Shown one piece after another: positions 25,115 to 34,003 of a stretch of DNA of 48,609 nucleotides; positions within the stretch are counted from its first letter, which is position 1; the number at the start of each line of letters is the position of its first letter. The notes under the pieces were generated by a model. It was not told the DNA's origin. It made no database searches and saw only the letters and a list, made by a program, of their open reading frames with translations. The DNA is from Planctomycetia bacterium. Lineage in GTDB: Bacteria; Planctomycetota; MHYJ01; WSZJ01. A program made the position numbers and the translations under genes. Where the stretch lies: the NCBI GenBank assembly GCA_020849035.1, contig JADLHC010000170.1:1-48609 (forward strand), read 5' to 3'.

Positions 25115-25582
25115 TCACCTGAGGTGGCCGACGGACGAATGGCAGCGCAGGCAGGACGTCTCTTCCAGCCCCGCATGCGGCGCCTCGATCGCCTGCACGA
25201 TCTCCTCGTGGCAGTGCCGGCAGGACGCTTCCGTGATCCTGCGGTTCCTCGATGAAATGCTGATCGGTTCGTGGAAGCGGTTCGTGGTCATCGCCAGGGA
25301 GTGGTTGAAGCCGTTGATGGCCTTGGTCCGGTACTTCCCGAAGAAGTCGTGCGGCGCGTGGCAGTCGTTGCAGACGGCGACGGCGTGATGGCTGCCGCGC
25401 GACCAGCCTTCGAACTGCTCGCGCATGACGTGGCAGTTCGCGCATGCGGCGGGGTCGTCGGTCATGTAGGAAGCGCCCTTGGCGTACACGAAGGTGAAGC
25501 TGCCCAGGCCGGCGGCGGCGCCGGCGGTGACTCCGGCGGCGACCAGGACGAAAAGGCGGAGCTGAAGGCGACGCGACGACAT
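25115..25582 (-). CDS. nrfH: Cytochrome c nitrite reductase small subunit NrfH (NapC/NirT family)
   Basis: A 155-residue tetrahaem quinol dehydrogenase that passes electrons from menaquinol to NrfA. One N-terminal membrane helix (about residues 9-33) anchors it. The haem motifs are C47ANCH51, C71NDCH75, C121RHCH125 and C144LRCH148. CANCHVM places Met53 two residues after the first haem His, matching the Met-ligated haem 1 of Desulfovibrio NrfH. It lies directly upstream of nrfA. The start is ATG at 25582; no clear Shine-Dalgarno precedes it. Confidence 0.92.
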   Translation of the reverse strand: MSSRRLQLRLFVLVAAGVTAGAAAGLGSFTFVYAKGASYMTDDPAACANCHVMREQFEGWSRGSHHAVAVCNDCHAPHDFFGKYRTKAINGFNHSLAMTTNRFHEPISISSRNRRITEASCRHCHEEIVQAIEAPHAGLEETSCLRCHSSVGHLR

Positions 25583-25747
25583 GGGGGGTTTCCCGCAACG
25601 TTGTGGAATCAAGCGCAACGAACCGGCGTCGGGAGGAGTATCGACAAGCGGCGCGCGGGCGTCCAATCGAAATTCAGGAGGAGGCGCGGCGTTTGCGCGG
25701 CCGACTCGGGTCGACCGTCGCTTAGTAAATGCACTTAACTTTCTCTT

Positions 25748-26502
25748 CCTCGACTGCGGCTTCGCGCGCATCCGCTGCCCCGAGTGCGGCGACGAGTTCC
25801 TGCTGGCGCACCCGTGCAAGAGCCGGTGCCTGTGCCCGTCGTGCCAATAGAAGCGGCAGGTGGGGTTCGGCGAGTGGGTGGCGACGCAGCTCCTGGAGGC
25901 GGTGCCGCACCGGCACGTCGTGCTCTCGGTCCCGCGCCGGCTGCGGCCGCACTTCCGCCGCAACCGCGAGCGGCTGCCGAAGCTCGCGCGGACGGCCTCC
26001 CGGTGACCGACGTCCCCGCGATGGACCAGTTCGAGAAGCTGTTCCGCCACAGGGTCCTCCGCATGCTCCAGGACGAGGATGCGGTGGACAACGCCGTCGT
26101 CGCCTCCATGCTGGCGTGGCACAACACCGGCTTCGGCGCGCACGTCGGCGCCGAGATCGCCGCCGCCGACTCGCGCGGCCGCGAAAACGTCGCCCGCTGC
26201 CTCTGCCACCCGCCGGTCGCCCTCGGCCGCATCATGGCCCAGGACTCCGCGGCCCGCGTCGTCTGCACCTCCGACTCCTCGCCCCCGAGGAGTCCCGCGC
26301 CCCGCCCGCCCCCCCCGCGGCTTCCCCCGCCGCTTCCCCGCCGCCGCCCCAGGCCTCTCCCACTCTCAGCGAATCTCCCGCGCTCCCAAGCCTCCTCGAT
26401 GCCATCCCACGCGACCTCTTCTCCGACGACCCGGCCTGGGACTCCCCCGATCCTCCCGGCCCGGACCACGCTTCGCACCCCGAATCCGAGGACATCGCAT
26501 AG
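25748..26502 (+). mobile_element. IS91-family transposase remnant, copy 2 (decayed)
   Basis: The zinc-binding domain is again present (CPECGDEFLLAHPCKSRCLC), but a TAG at 25848-25850 replaces the Lys codon found in copy 1, and a TGA follows near 26008. A later frame holds part of the transposase core (QFEKLFRHRVLRMLQ, MLAWHNTGFGAHVGAEI, RCLCHPPVALGRI). A further frame shift leads into a Pro-rich tail ending IPRDLFSDDPAWDSPDP...ESEDIA. The middle of the gene is deleted. The 340 bases before the HEAT gene at 26611 hold this tail and no intact gene. Confidence 0.7.
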
Positions 26503-26610
26503 GGCCCGTTCGAGCCCGGCTCGCCGCGAGGCCTGGAGTGGCCGTTCGTGAAGCGTTCGCGCCGCGAAAATTCCGCCGAACTCCCCGCCTTCCGGCGCGT
26601 CTATTGACCC

Positions 26611-27519
26611 ATGAAGCGCGCCGCCCTTCTCCTCCCCTGCCTCCTCGCGGTTGCCGTGGGCCCTCTCGCCGAGCCGCCGTCCGCGGAGCTTCAAAAGCGC
26701 TGGCAGGCGAACCTCGACGCCCCGGGATGGACGGAGCTTCGCATGGCGACGCGCGACCTGCTGGCCCTGGGCGTCGGCGTCGACGAGTTCCTGAAGGAGC
26801 GCCTTGCGGAGGGCGACACGCGGGACCGCCGCGTCGCGGCGCGGACGATCGGGATCATCGGGGAAAAGGACGCCCCCCGCGCGGCGAAGTTCATGGCGGA
26901 GACCCTCAAGGCCATGTCCGACAAGGACCCCGTCGTCCGGGCGGAGGCCACGATCGCCGTGGCGCGCGCCGGCGTCGAAAAGCCCGAGGACGCGGCCCGC
27001 GCGCTCGTCGAGGCCGTCCTCGACCCTTCCCGCGGCATCCAGGCGACCGCGGGCTTCGGGTTGTCCCTGATGAACGAGAAGGCCTGGCCCGCGATGATCG
27101 AGCGGCTCGAGGGCGACGACGTCATCGACGCGACGCGGCTGTTCAGGTTCGTCGGGCTCCGGACGACAGGGAACTCGCTCCTCAATGGCGTGCTCGGCAA
27201 GGCGATCGCGAGCGACCGCAAGGTCGTGCGGCGAAACGCCCTTCACCTCATGCGTCGGCTCAAGGTCACCGGATATGCCTTCGAGCACGTCCGCGAGCTC
27301 CTCCTTTCCGACCCCGAGGCGGAGGTCCGCACCGCCGCGGCCCGCGCCCTCGCCACGCTGGCCCGGGACGGGATGTACCGGTCGATCCCGGAGGCGATCC
27401 TGGCGCTCAAGGAAGCGTCTTCCGACGAGGACGCGGGCGTGTCGGCCGCGGCGAAGGCGACTGCGGCGGAGCTCCAGAAGGCCCTCGACAACCTGAAGTC
27501 GCCGGGGAAGGACCGATGA
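26611..27519 (+). CDS. Secreted HEAT-repeat protein
   Basis: 302 residues. A signal peptide (MKRAALLLPCLLAVAVGPLAE) is followed by HEAT-like helical repeats, for example RDRRVAARTIGIIGEKDAP, DPVVRAEATIAVARAG, DRKVVRRNALHLMRRLK and DPEAEVRTAAARALATLA. Such proteins bind other proteins; no catalytic motif is visible. The stop codon overlaps the start of a second HEAT protein gene (ATGA), so the two are translationally coupled and may act together. The partner in the cell is unknown. Confidence 0.82.
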   Translation: MKRAALLLPCLLAVAVGPLAEPPSAELQKRWQANLDAPGWTELRMATRDLLALGVGVDEFLKERLAEGDTRDRRVAARTIGIIGEKDAPRAAKFMAETLKAMSDKDPVVRAEATIAVARAGVEKPEDAARALVEAVLDPSRGIQATAGFGLSLMNEKAWPAMIERLEGDDVIDATRLFRFVGLRTTGNSLLNGVLGKAIASDRKVVRRNALHLMRRLKVTGYAFEHVRELLLSDPEAEVRTAAARALATLARDGMYRSIPEAILALKEASSDEDAGVSAAAKATAAELQKALDNLKSPGKDR

Positions 27520-28385
27520 GGACCTTTCTCCCGGTTTTCCTCGCCGCCGCTCTCCTCGCGGCCGACGCCTCCGCCGAGGATGCCCGGCCCGGCGGGCCCG
27601 CGCCGACGGCGAAGGAGCGGCTCCAGGCCGCGTACGCGGCGCTCAAGTCGTGGCCGCGGACGTCCGTCCCGGTGCTGCAGGGCCTGGCCGACCCCGATCC
27701 CGCGGTGCGCAAGGCGCTCAAGCAGGCGATGAAGCTGGGGAAGGAAGGGGGTTCCTCGGACGACGTGCTTCAGGCGAGCGGCGAAGCGGCGGGGAAGGCG
27801 CTGGCCGCGATCCTCGCGGTGGACGACGTGGAGGCCGCAGCGATCGCGATGGACTACTTCGAGGACCGGAACTACCCGAAGTCGGAGTACTCCGTCTGGG
27901 TCATCGCGCGCGAGCTCCGCGAGGCGAAGGACCCCGCCGTGCGCCGACGCGCCGCCCAGGCCCTCAACCGCTCCCGCATGAACATCACCGCCGCGCTCCC
28001 GCAGCTCCGCAAGGCGCTCTCCGCCGACGCCGACGCTTCCGTGCGGGAGGCCGCCGCCGGCACGCTCGGCCACATCGCCTGGGAGGACGAGGATGCCGCC
28101 GAGGCGATGCGCAAGGACCTCGAGAAGGCGGCGAAGGACGCCGACGCGCGCGTCCGGCGGGCTGCGGAGGCGGCGCTGAGGCGCTGCGACCGCTCGAAGC
28201 GCGAGGAGGTCGAGGCCGCGGCCTCCGAGATGCTGACCCGCGCTTCCCTGGAGTCGATGACGAAGGAGCCGCACGTGGCGCGCGAGACGCTCGAAGTCCT
28301 GATGAACGACTTCTGGGGCGTTCGCAACGCCTGGAACGGCCGCGAGATGCTCGAGGGCGTCCTCGAGAAGCTCGAGGCGAAGTAG
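27516..28385 (+). CDS. Secreted HEAT-repeat protein, coupled partner
   Basis: 289 residues with a signal peptide (MRTFLPVFLAAALLAADASAE) and HEAT-type repeats: VLQGLADPDPAVRKALKQA, KDPAVRRRAAQALNRSR, DADASVREAAAGTLGHIA and DADARVRRAAEAALRR. The C-terminal 60 residues are helical with no recognised motif. It overlaps the preceding gene by 4 bases. Paired secreted HEAT proteins of this kind are frequent in Planctomycetota-like genomes; that is background knowledge and not evidence of function here. Confidence 0.82.
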   Translation: MRTFLPVFLAAALLAADASAEDARPGGPAPTAKERLQAAYAALKSWPRTSVPVLQGLADPDPAVRKALKQAMKLGKEGGSSDDVLQASGEAAGKALAAILAVDDVEAAAIAMDYFEDRNYPKSEYSVWVIARELREAKDPAVRRRAAQALNRSRMNITAALPQLRKALSADADASVREAAAGTLGHIAWEDEDAAEAMRKDLEKAAKDADARVRRAAEAALRRCDRSKREEVEAAASEMLTRASLESMTKEPHVARETLEVLMNDFWGVRNAWNGREMLEGVLEKLEAK

Positions 28386-28580
28386 CGCGGCGGATGTCTG
28401 GAGAGAAGCCGCGGGCCCGATTTCGCACGACGTCGCGGAGAACGCCCGCAAGCGCCTCAAGACGAGGGAGATCGGGTGCGCGACGTGTACGCCGCGGCAA
28501 AGCGGAGGCAGGCCGGGACGGTACGGGGTGTGGACGTCGTGGAGTGCGTAACGCTCCCGATCCGTGAGCCTGCCCGGCCC

Positions 28581-28586
28581 TACAAT
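28581..28586 (+). promoter_or_regulatory. -10 box TACAAT, leaderless arrangement
   Basis: TACAAT ends 7 bases before the ATG at 28594. It overlaps an in-frame upstream ATG (28585), which is why the later ATG, which begins the signal peptide, is preferred. Confidence 0.5.
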
Positions 28587-28593
28587 GCCCGCC

Positions 28594-29826
28594 ATGCGCC
28601 CGCTGCTCCTCGTCCTCGCCCTCGCCTCCACGCTCCGCGCCGAGGACTCCCTCCCGCGCCGCTACCCCGAGCTCGACGCGGAGGATCTCGCGGACGCGAA
28701 GGCGATCGCGGCGCTCGAGGACCACGTGAACGGGTACTTCGACGACGAGCTGACGGAGAAGAAGCGGGAGCACCTGAAGGCGCTGGAGGAGGCGAAGGTC
28801 CCGTTCCGCGTGATCGAGGCGGTGGTGCGGCGCGGGCGCCGGTACGGGAAGCCGGACGGGGACATCGTCGGGAACCTGAAGATCCCGGGGAACTACGACC
28901 CGTCGCGCCCGACGCCCGTGCTCGTCGGCCTCAACGGCCTCTCCGAAGGCTGGGAGACCGCCGCCGCCCTCCGCGGGTACTTCACCCTCTACCCCTGGAA
29001 CATCGAGGCCTGGCAGGACCCGCGCACGGCGGACATCGTCTGGGAGCAGCTCTGGGGGCTCTCCCGCCGCGCGAACATCGACTTCGACCGCCTGTACTGC
29101 ACCGGCAGCTCCGTCGGCGGCCACGCCACGTGGATCGCCGGCGTCGCGGGCACCGACGGCTGGGCCGCCCTCCTCCCCGTCTCCGGCTCCCCCGGCCGCG
29201 TCCTCGTCGCCATGAGCGAGGTCTACCTCGCCAACATGCACGACCTCCCCTGCCGCGCCACCGTCGGCGCCCAGGACGACGACATCCTCGCCATGGCCCG
29301 ACGCGGACAGGGCGTCGCGAAACGCCTCGGCGCCCCCGCCCAGCTCGACGTCCTCGAGAAGCGCGGCCACGAGAGCTTCGACGACCTCGCCGAGTCGCTC
29401 CTCGCGTGGTCGAGCGAGCTGAAGCGCGCGCGCTACCCCTCGAAGCTCGACTTCTACGGCGGCCTCGACATGGGGCGGCGGCACTACTGGGTGGAGGCGC
29501 TCGCGGACGGAACGAGCGCGAAGGAGCTGAAGATCGAGGCCTCGACGAAGTACGTCACGCGCCGGATCCCCGCGTTCCCGTTCCACGTGCAGGCGGAGGT
29601 GAAGGGGCAGGAGGTTTCGATCCATGAGAAGGACGTGAAGGAGATCCGCGTGGGGCTGGCGGACGGGATGCTGGACCTCGAGAAGGAGGTCGTCCTCCGG
29701 ATCAACGGAAAGCAGGCCTGGAAGGGCGTCCCGGGGCGGTCGGTGAAAGTGCTGCTGGAGTCGAGCGCGCGGCGGATGGACCGGCTGCGGACGTTCGCGT
29801 GGGAGAGGGAGTTCGATTGCGACTGA
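28594..29826 (+). CDS. Secreted alpha/beta hydrolase, esterase-like
   Basis: 410 residues. A signal peptide (MRPLLLVLALASTLRAE) precedes an N-terminal helical region and an alpha/beta hydrolase core resembling the feruloyl-esterase / PHB-depolymerase type. The nucleophile elbow is G171-S-S173-V-G175 (LYCTGSSVGG). The acid is probably in ATVGAQDDDI and the base is the His of EKRGHESF. After the core (from about residue 290) comes a C-terminal beta domain with VEALADGTSAKELKIEA, as in other secreted carbohydrate-ester hydrolases. ATG 28594 is chosen from the signal peptide and the -10 spacing. The substrate is unknown. Confidence 0.75.
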   Translation: MRPLLLVLALASTLRAEDSLPRRYPELDAEDLADAKAIAALEDHVNGYFDDELTEKKREHLKALEEAKVPFRVIEAVVRRGRRYGKPDGDIVGNLKIPGNYDPSRPTPVLVGLNGLSEGWETAAALRGYFTLYPWNIEAWQDPRTADIVWEQLWGLSRRANIDFDRLYCTGSSVGGHATWIAGVAGTDGWAALLPVSGSPGRVLVAMSEVYLANMHDLPCRATVGAQDDDILAMARRGQGVAKRLGAPAQLDVLEKRGHESFDDLAESLLAWSSELKRARYPSKLDFYGGLDMGRRHYWVEALADGTSAKELKIEASTKYVTRRIPAFPFHVQAEVKGQEVSIHEKDVKEIRVGLADGMLDLEKEVVLRINGKQAWKGVPGRSVKVLLESSARRMDRLRTFAWEREFDCD

Positions 29827-29898
29827 TCCGCATGGAGCGGATGACGCCCGCCGGACACCCGTCTAGAATGCCTTCCCTCAACAACTCCGGGAGACGCC

Positions 29899-30675
29899 GT
29901 GACCGCCACCGCCACGATCGACTCGATGCCCGCGCTCGAGCGCGACCTCGCGCCGCTCCGCGACGCCCTCGTCGCCCACCCCATCTACGCACGCCTCACC
30001 GACACCGACTGCCTGCGCGTCTTCATGGGGAACCACGCCTTCGCCGTCTGGGACTACATGTCCCTCCTCAAGTCCCTCCAGCGCCGCCTCACCGGGATTG
30101 GCGTCCCGTGGCTCCCCGTCGAGAACACGCCGGCCGCCCGCATCGTGAACGAGATCGTCCTCGGCGAGGAAACCGACGAGGTCGCCCCCGGCTGCTACGC
30201 CAGCCACTTCGACCTCTACCTCGACGCCATGGGCGAAGTCGGCGCCGACACCCGGCCGATCCGCCGCTTCCTCGCCGCCCTGCGCGAGGGGCTGCCGCCG
30301 CTCCGCGCGCTGGCGCGGGTCTCGGTCCCGGAGGAGACCCGGAAATTCGTGGAAACGACGCTGCGATTCTGCGAAGCCGGCGTCGTCGAGTCCGCCGCAG
30401 CCTTCCTCCTCGGACGCGAGCGCTTCCAGCCCGCGCGGTCCCAGCCGGTGCTGGCCGCGCTGAAGTCGCGCGGCATCGACGGCGACGGCTACCGACTCTA
30501 CCTCGAGCGGCACCTGCTGCTCGCCGGCAGGCCGCCCGAGCCGGTGGCGGCGCGGCTGCTCGAGGCGCTGTGCGCGACGGATCCGGCCCGGTGGCAGGCG
30601 GCCGCCGCGGCGGCGCGGCAGGCGCTGGAGGCGCGCAAGGCGCTGTGGGACGGCGTGCTGCGCGCGATAGGCTAG
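29899..30675 (+). CDS. DUF3050 family protein (haem-oxygenase-like fold)
   Basis: 258 residues that match DUF3050. Telltale stretches are LVAHPIYARLTDTDCLRVFM, HAFAVWDYMSLLKSLQRRLT, GVPWLPVENTPAARIVNEIV and GEETDEVAPGCYASHFDLY. The fold is predicted to be all-helical and haem-oxygenase-like; some relatives of that fold are di-iron oxidases, but I do not assign a reaction. The GTG start at 29899 has GGGAG at 29889-29893, and TAGAAT (29864-29869) is a possible -10 box. The next gene begins 1 base after its stop codon. Confidence 0.85.
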   Translation: MTATATIDSMPALERDLAPLRDALVAHPIYARLTDTDCLRVFMGNHAFAVWDYMSLLKSLQRRLTGIGVPWLPVENTPAARIVNEIVLGEETDEVAPGCYASHFDLYLDAMGEVGADTRPIRRFLAALREGLPPLRALARVSVPEETRKFVETTLRFCEAGVVESAAAFLLGRERFQPARSQPVLAALKSRGIDGDGYRLYLERHLLLAGRPPEPVAARLLEALCATDPARWQAAAAAARQALEARKALWDGVLRAIG

Positions 30676-30676
30676 C

Positions 30677-31267
30677 GTGAACCGCCTCCTCGTGCCGGTC
30701 GTGCTCGCCGCGGGCGCCTCGACGCGCATGGGGCGGCCCAAGGCCCTTCTCGACATCGGCGGCCGCACGGCGCTCGACCGCGTGCTGGACACGGCGGCGG
30801 GGATGGGGAAGGCGGTGGTAGTGCTGGGGAGCGAAGCGGACGCGGTGGAGAAGGGGTGTTCGCTGGCGCGGGCGGCGGTGGTGCGGAACGCGGACTGGGC
30901 CGCGGGGATGACGTCGAGCGTGCAGGCGGGCGTGAGGGCGCTTCCGAAGGACGCCGAGGGGTTCTTCGTGTGGCCCGTGGACCTGCCGTTCGTGCGGGGG
31001 GAGACGCTGGAGGAGATGGCGTCGCGGTTCTGGATCCTGAGGCAGAACCGGAGGGAACCGATCGTGATCCCAAGGGCGGGGCGGCGGGGGCACCCGGTGC
31101 TGTTCGACAGGGCCTACGGCGCCGAGGTGCTGGCGCTGAAGGCCGGGGAGGCGCCGCGGGCCGTCGTCGAGCGCCACGCCGGGCAGGTGGAGGAAGTCGC
31201 GGCCGGCGAGGAGACCGTCCGCGACCTCGACACACCGGAGGACTACGCGCGGGCGACGGGGCGCTGA
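30677..31267 (+). CDS. MobA/MocA-like nucleotidyltransferase
   Basis: 196 residues of the NTP_transf_3 family. The nucleotide loop is LAAGASTRMGRPKALL (from residue 10), the metal-binding Asp is in WPVDLPFV, RRGHPVLFD is the third conserved block, and the C-terminal RDLDTPEDY is typical of MocA-type molybdopterin cytidylyltransferases. A role in finishing molybdenum cofactor is therefore likely but not proven; a molybdopterin enzyme of the sulfite-oxidase type is encoded at 41312. The GTG start at 30677 follows the DUF3050 stop, and its own stop overlaps the start of the pseudouridine synthase gene, so the three are probably one operon. Confidence 0.82.
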   Translation: MNRLLVPVVLAAGASTRMGRPKALLDIGGRTALDRVLDTAAGMGKAVVVLGSEADAVEKGCSLARAAVVRNADWAAGMTSSVQAGVRALPKDAEGFFVWPVDLPFVRGETLEEMASRFWILRQNRREPIVIPRAGRRGHPVLFDRAYGAEVLALKAGEAPRAVVERHAGQVEEVAAGEETVRDLDTPEDYARATGR

Positions 31268-32073
31268 TGCACGGGATCGCGCGCGTCCTGTCGAAACTCG
31301 GCGTGGCGTCGCGCACCGAGGCGGCGGACCTGGTCGCGGCGGGGCGCGTGTCCCTCAACGGCCGCGCGGTGCGCGACCCCGAGCAGCCGGCCGACCGCTG
31401 GCGCGACCGCATCGAGGTCGACGGCCGTCCCGTCGCCGGCGCCGCGCCGGTCTACCTCGCCAGGCACAAGCCCGCCGGCCTCCTCACCACCGCCCACGAC
31501 CCCGAGGGCCGCCCCACCGTCTACGGCCTCCTCCCCCCCGATCTCCCCTCCTGGGTCTTCCCCGTCGGCCGCCTCGACGGCCCCACCTCCGGCCTCCTCC
31601 TCTTCACGAACGACGCCCGCGTCGGCGACGCCCTCACCAACCCCGACGTCGGCGTCCCGAAGACCTACGAGGTCAAGGTGAAGGGCCAGGTTTCGCCCGC
31701 GAAGCTCGAGGCGCTCCGGGACGGCGTCGAGCTCGACGACGGCTATGTCACCTCCCCGGCGCAGGTCCGGGTGATGTCCACGAACGAGGGCTCGACGTGG
31801 ATGGAGCTGACGATCCGCGAGGGGAAGAACCGCCAGGTGCGCCGCATGGGCCTCGCGGTCGGGCACGAGGTGGTCAAGCTGCGCAGGACGCGCGTGGGGC
31901 CCGTCGAGCTGGGCGAGCTGCCGAGCGGCCAGGTCCGCCCGCTGACCTCCGCCGAAGTCCGCGCCCTGCGCGCCATCGGCAAAGTCTCGGCGCCGAGGGC
32001 GAAGCGCGACGCGCGTCGCAGCGGCCCGCGTCCCCCGCGCGGACCGCGCCGCGGCCACGGCCGCCCTCATTGA
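31267..32073 (+). CDS. RsuA/RluB/RluE-family pseudouridine synthase
   Basis: 268 residues. An N-terminal S4 RNA-binding domain (residues 3-50, ARVLSKLGVASRTEAADLV) is followed by the synthase domain. The catalytic Asp104 lies in VGRLDGPTSGLLLFTND, and the conserved IREGKNRQVRRM block is present. It isomerises specific rRNA uridines; RluB-like (23S) is most likely from the sequence, but the site is not certain. The C-terminus is a basic tail rich in Arg, Pro and Gly, common in RluB homologues. The ATG overlaps the preceding stop (TGATG). A double hairpin terminator follows. Confidence 0.9.
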   Translation: MHGIARVLSKLGVASRTEAADLVAAGRVSLNGRAVRDPEQPADRWRDRIEVDGRPVAGAAPVYLARHKPAGLLTTAHDPEGRPTVYGLLPPDLPSWVFPVGRLDGPTSGLLLFTNDARVGDALTNPDVGVPKTYEVKVKGQVSPAKLEALRDGVELDDGYVTSPAQVRVMSTNEGSTWMELTIREGKNRQVRRMGLAVGHEVVKLRRTRVGPVELGELPSGQVRPLTSAEVRALRAIGKVSAPRAKRDARRSGPRPPRGPRRGHGRPH

Positions 32074-32090
32074 GGCCGGTATCCTTCCGT

Positions 32091-32152
32091 GAGCCCGCGG
32101 GGGTTTCGCGCGGGCTCAAAAATAGAGCGGGGAGGCGCTCGCCTCCCCGCTC
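32091..32152. terminator. Bidirectional terminator region between convergent genes
   Basis: Two perfect hairpins: 9-bp arms at 32091-32099/32109-32117 and 13-bp arms at 32125-32137/32140-32152. On the minus strand the second is followed by TATTTTT, giving a good intrinsic terminator for the TRL-like gene. On the plus strand it is followed by GATTTGT and ends the pseudouridine synthase transcript. Confidence 0.8.
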
Positions 32153-32171
32153 GATTTGTCCAGCGCGAGTC

Positions 32172-32498
32172 TTACTCGCCCGTGATGTCCGTTTCGAACT
32201 TCCAGTACAGCCCGCCGAGGATCTTCGTCCACTTGTGGCTGATGCTGTGGATCTTCTTGATCCCGTTCTCCTCAGCAGCCTTCTCGACGGACGCATCGCC
32301 GACAGCGATGAGGCCGACGAACCCGACCGCCTCCGAGTGACCCGTCTTCGCGCCGCCAACTTCGGACGTCACGCCGGGGTACCAACCGGGCGCGCGCACC
32401 GAGCTGAACAGCAGGCCGTCGGCGGGCATCGGGAAGCCGCCGCTGCAGCCGACGAACAGGGGCAGGGCAAGCAGACCGGCGAGACTGAGCTTCTTCAT
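32172..32498 (-). CDS. TRL-like family lipoprotein
   Basis: 108 residues. The N-terminus is a lipoprotein signal (MKKLSLAGLLALPLFVGC, Cys18). The mature part fits the TRL-like family, which is annotated after a protein encoded near tRNA genes in Leptospira: GLLFSSVRAPG, the central AVGFVGLIAVGDASVEKAAEENGI and IHSISHKWTKILG. The function is unknown. An AAGGAGGGG Shine-Dalgarno precedes the ATG. GC content is lower than in flanking genes. The 166 bases upstream contain no gene. Confidence 0.8.
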   Translation of the reverse strand: MKKLSLAGLLALPLFVGCSGGFPMPADGLLFSSVRAPGWYPGVTSEVGGAKTGHSEAVGFVGLIAVGDASVEKAAEENGIKKIHSISHKWTKILGGLYWKFETDITGE

Positions 32499-32664
32499 TT
32501 CCCCTCCTTATGAACCTGAAAAATGGGACACGTCCCGGAACCGACGTCGTGGGAAGAGTGATAGCGGAAGGGTCCCGGGAAGTCAACAATTTCACCTCAC
32601 GGGGAAGCCTCTTCCAAAGCCAGACCGCCAAAGGCTTTGCGGGACCTTGACAGGCGCTTCCCGC

Positions 32665-33894
32665 TCAGACCTTCTTGATGACGATCGCCGCGTTTTTGCT
32701 GCCGAAACCGAGGGTGGACACCATGACGGTTCGCGCGCTGCAGTCGCGGGCCCGAAGCGGTGTGTAGTCCAGGTCGCAGTCGGGGTCGGGATTCTCGAGG
32801 TTGACGGTGGGGGGAAGGGCGCCGGCCTTCATGGAGAGGATCGCGCCGACGGCGGCGGCGGCGCCGCAGGCGCCCTGGGGATGGCCGATCATGGACTTGA
32901 CGGCGGTCATCGGGACCTGTTTCGCGCGGTCGCCGAGGAACATCTTGATCGCGCGGGTTTCAATCCGGTCGTTGAGCTGGGTGCCGGTGCCGTGGAGCCA
33001 GACCGCGTCGATGTCTGACGCCTTGAGCCCGGCGTCCTCGGCGGCGAGCTGCATCGAGCGCGCGGGCTCGACGCCGTCCTCGGCCATGCGGACCCGGTGG
33101 TGGGCGTCGCAGGTGCCGCCGTGCCCGCACATCTCGGCGACCGCCTTCTTCCCGTCGCGCTCCATGATCATCATCCACGCGCCCTCGGACAGCACGAACC
33201 CGTCCCGGTGCGCGTCGAACGGCCGGCTCGCCCGCGCCGGCTCACCCTGGTACTTCTACGCGAGGATGCCCATCAGGCACAGGCCTTCCATCATCCCGCG
33301 CGTCACCGTGCAGTCCGCGCCGCCGACCAGCACGCGGTCCGCGCGGTTCTCGCGCAGCAGCATCATCGCGTAGCCCATCGCGTCCGACGACGACGTGCAC
33401 CCCGTCGTGATCACGTGGCTCGGCCCCCGCAGCCCGAACACCATCGACACCTCGGAGGCCATGTTCCCCATCGTCCCGCTCGGGACGACGTAGACCGACG
33501 CCTTCTTCACCGTCCCCTTGTACCAGAGGTCGTACTGCCTCTCGACGAACTCCATCGCCCCGCCGCCCGAGCCGATCACCACCGCGAACCGGCGCCGCTC
33601 CTCCAGCGACAGCTTCGTGTGGTCGATCCCCGCCTCCGCGAACGCCTCCATCGACGCCGCCACCGACATCGGCACCACCCGGCTCACGTGCTTCAGCGTG
33701 TGCTCGTCCATGTACTTCGCCGGCTCGAAGTCCTTCGCGTACCCGGCAATCTTCACCGCGAGGCCGGTCGTGTCGAAGTGCGAGATCGCGCGGATCCCGC
33801 TTTCTCCCGAGAGAAGGGCGTCGAGGTACCTCTTGTTGCCGACGCCCTGCGGAGCGACGGTTCCGACTCCGGCGATGGTGATCCTAGGATGCAT
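32665..33894 (-). pseudogene. Beta-ketoacyl-ACP synthase (FabF/KAS family) with an in-frame amber codon
   Basis: One continuous reading frame of 409 codons apart from a TAG at 33256-33258 (codon 213). Before it are the active-site Cys166 (TTGCTSSSDAM) and the KAS core; after it are ASRPFDAHRDGFVLSEGAW, the first catalytic His in WLHGTGTQLND and the second in KSMIGHPQGACGA. All catalytic residues of a FabF-like condensing enzyme are thus present but split by the stop. The frame is not shifted and both halves look well conserved, so the stop is recent, an assembly error or read through. The start is ATG 33894, with TATAGT 7 bases upstream; an upstream in-frame start is not needed. If intact it would elongate fatty acyl or polyketide chains. 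Confidence 0.8.
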
Positions 33895-33901
33895 TGGGGG
33901 C

Positions 33902-33907
33902 ACTATA
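33902..33907 (-). promoter_or_regulatory. -10 box TATAGT, leaderless arrangement
   Basis: On the minus strand TATAGT ends 7 bases before the ATG at 33894 of the ketosynthase gene; no Shine-Dalgarno is present. Confidence 0.5.
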
Positions 33908-33991
33908 GCGGCGTTCCTCAGGAAGGCGAGGGGATAGTGATGGGCCCCCTGCGGGACGGGAGGGTTCATTCCCGGGCGAACGGAGATCCGC

Positions 33992-33997
33992 TAGAGT
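33992..33997 (+). promoter_or_regulatory. -10 box TAGAGT, leaderless arrangement
   Basis: TAGAGT ends 6 bases before the ATG at 34004. A weak -35 box, TTCCCG (33969-33974), lies 17 bases upstream. Confidence 0.4.
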
Positions 33998-34003
33998 CGC
34001 GGA

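Noticed and set aside
32615-32639. 7-bp hairpin after the ketosynthase stop codon
   Set aside because: It has a perfect stem but no T-run on either strand, so I do not call it a terminator.
33256-33258. Pyrrolysine at the ketosynthase TAG
   Set aside because: TAG is used as a normal stop (mdh, the PD40 gene), ketosynthases are not known pyrrolysine proteins, and no pyl genes are in the window.
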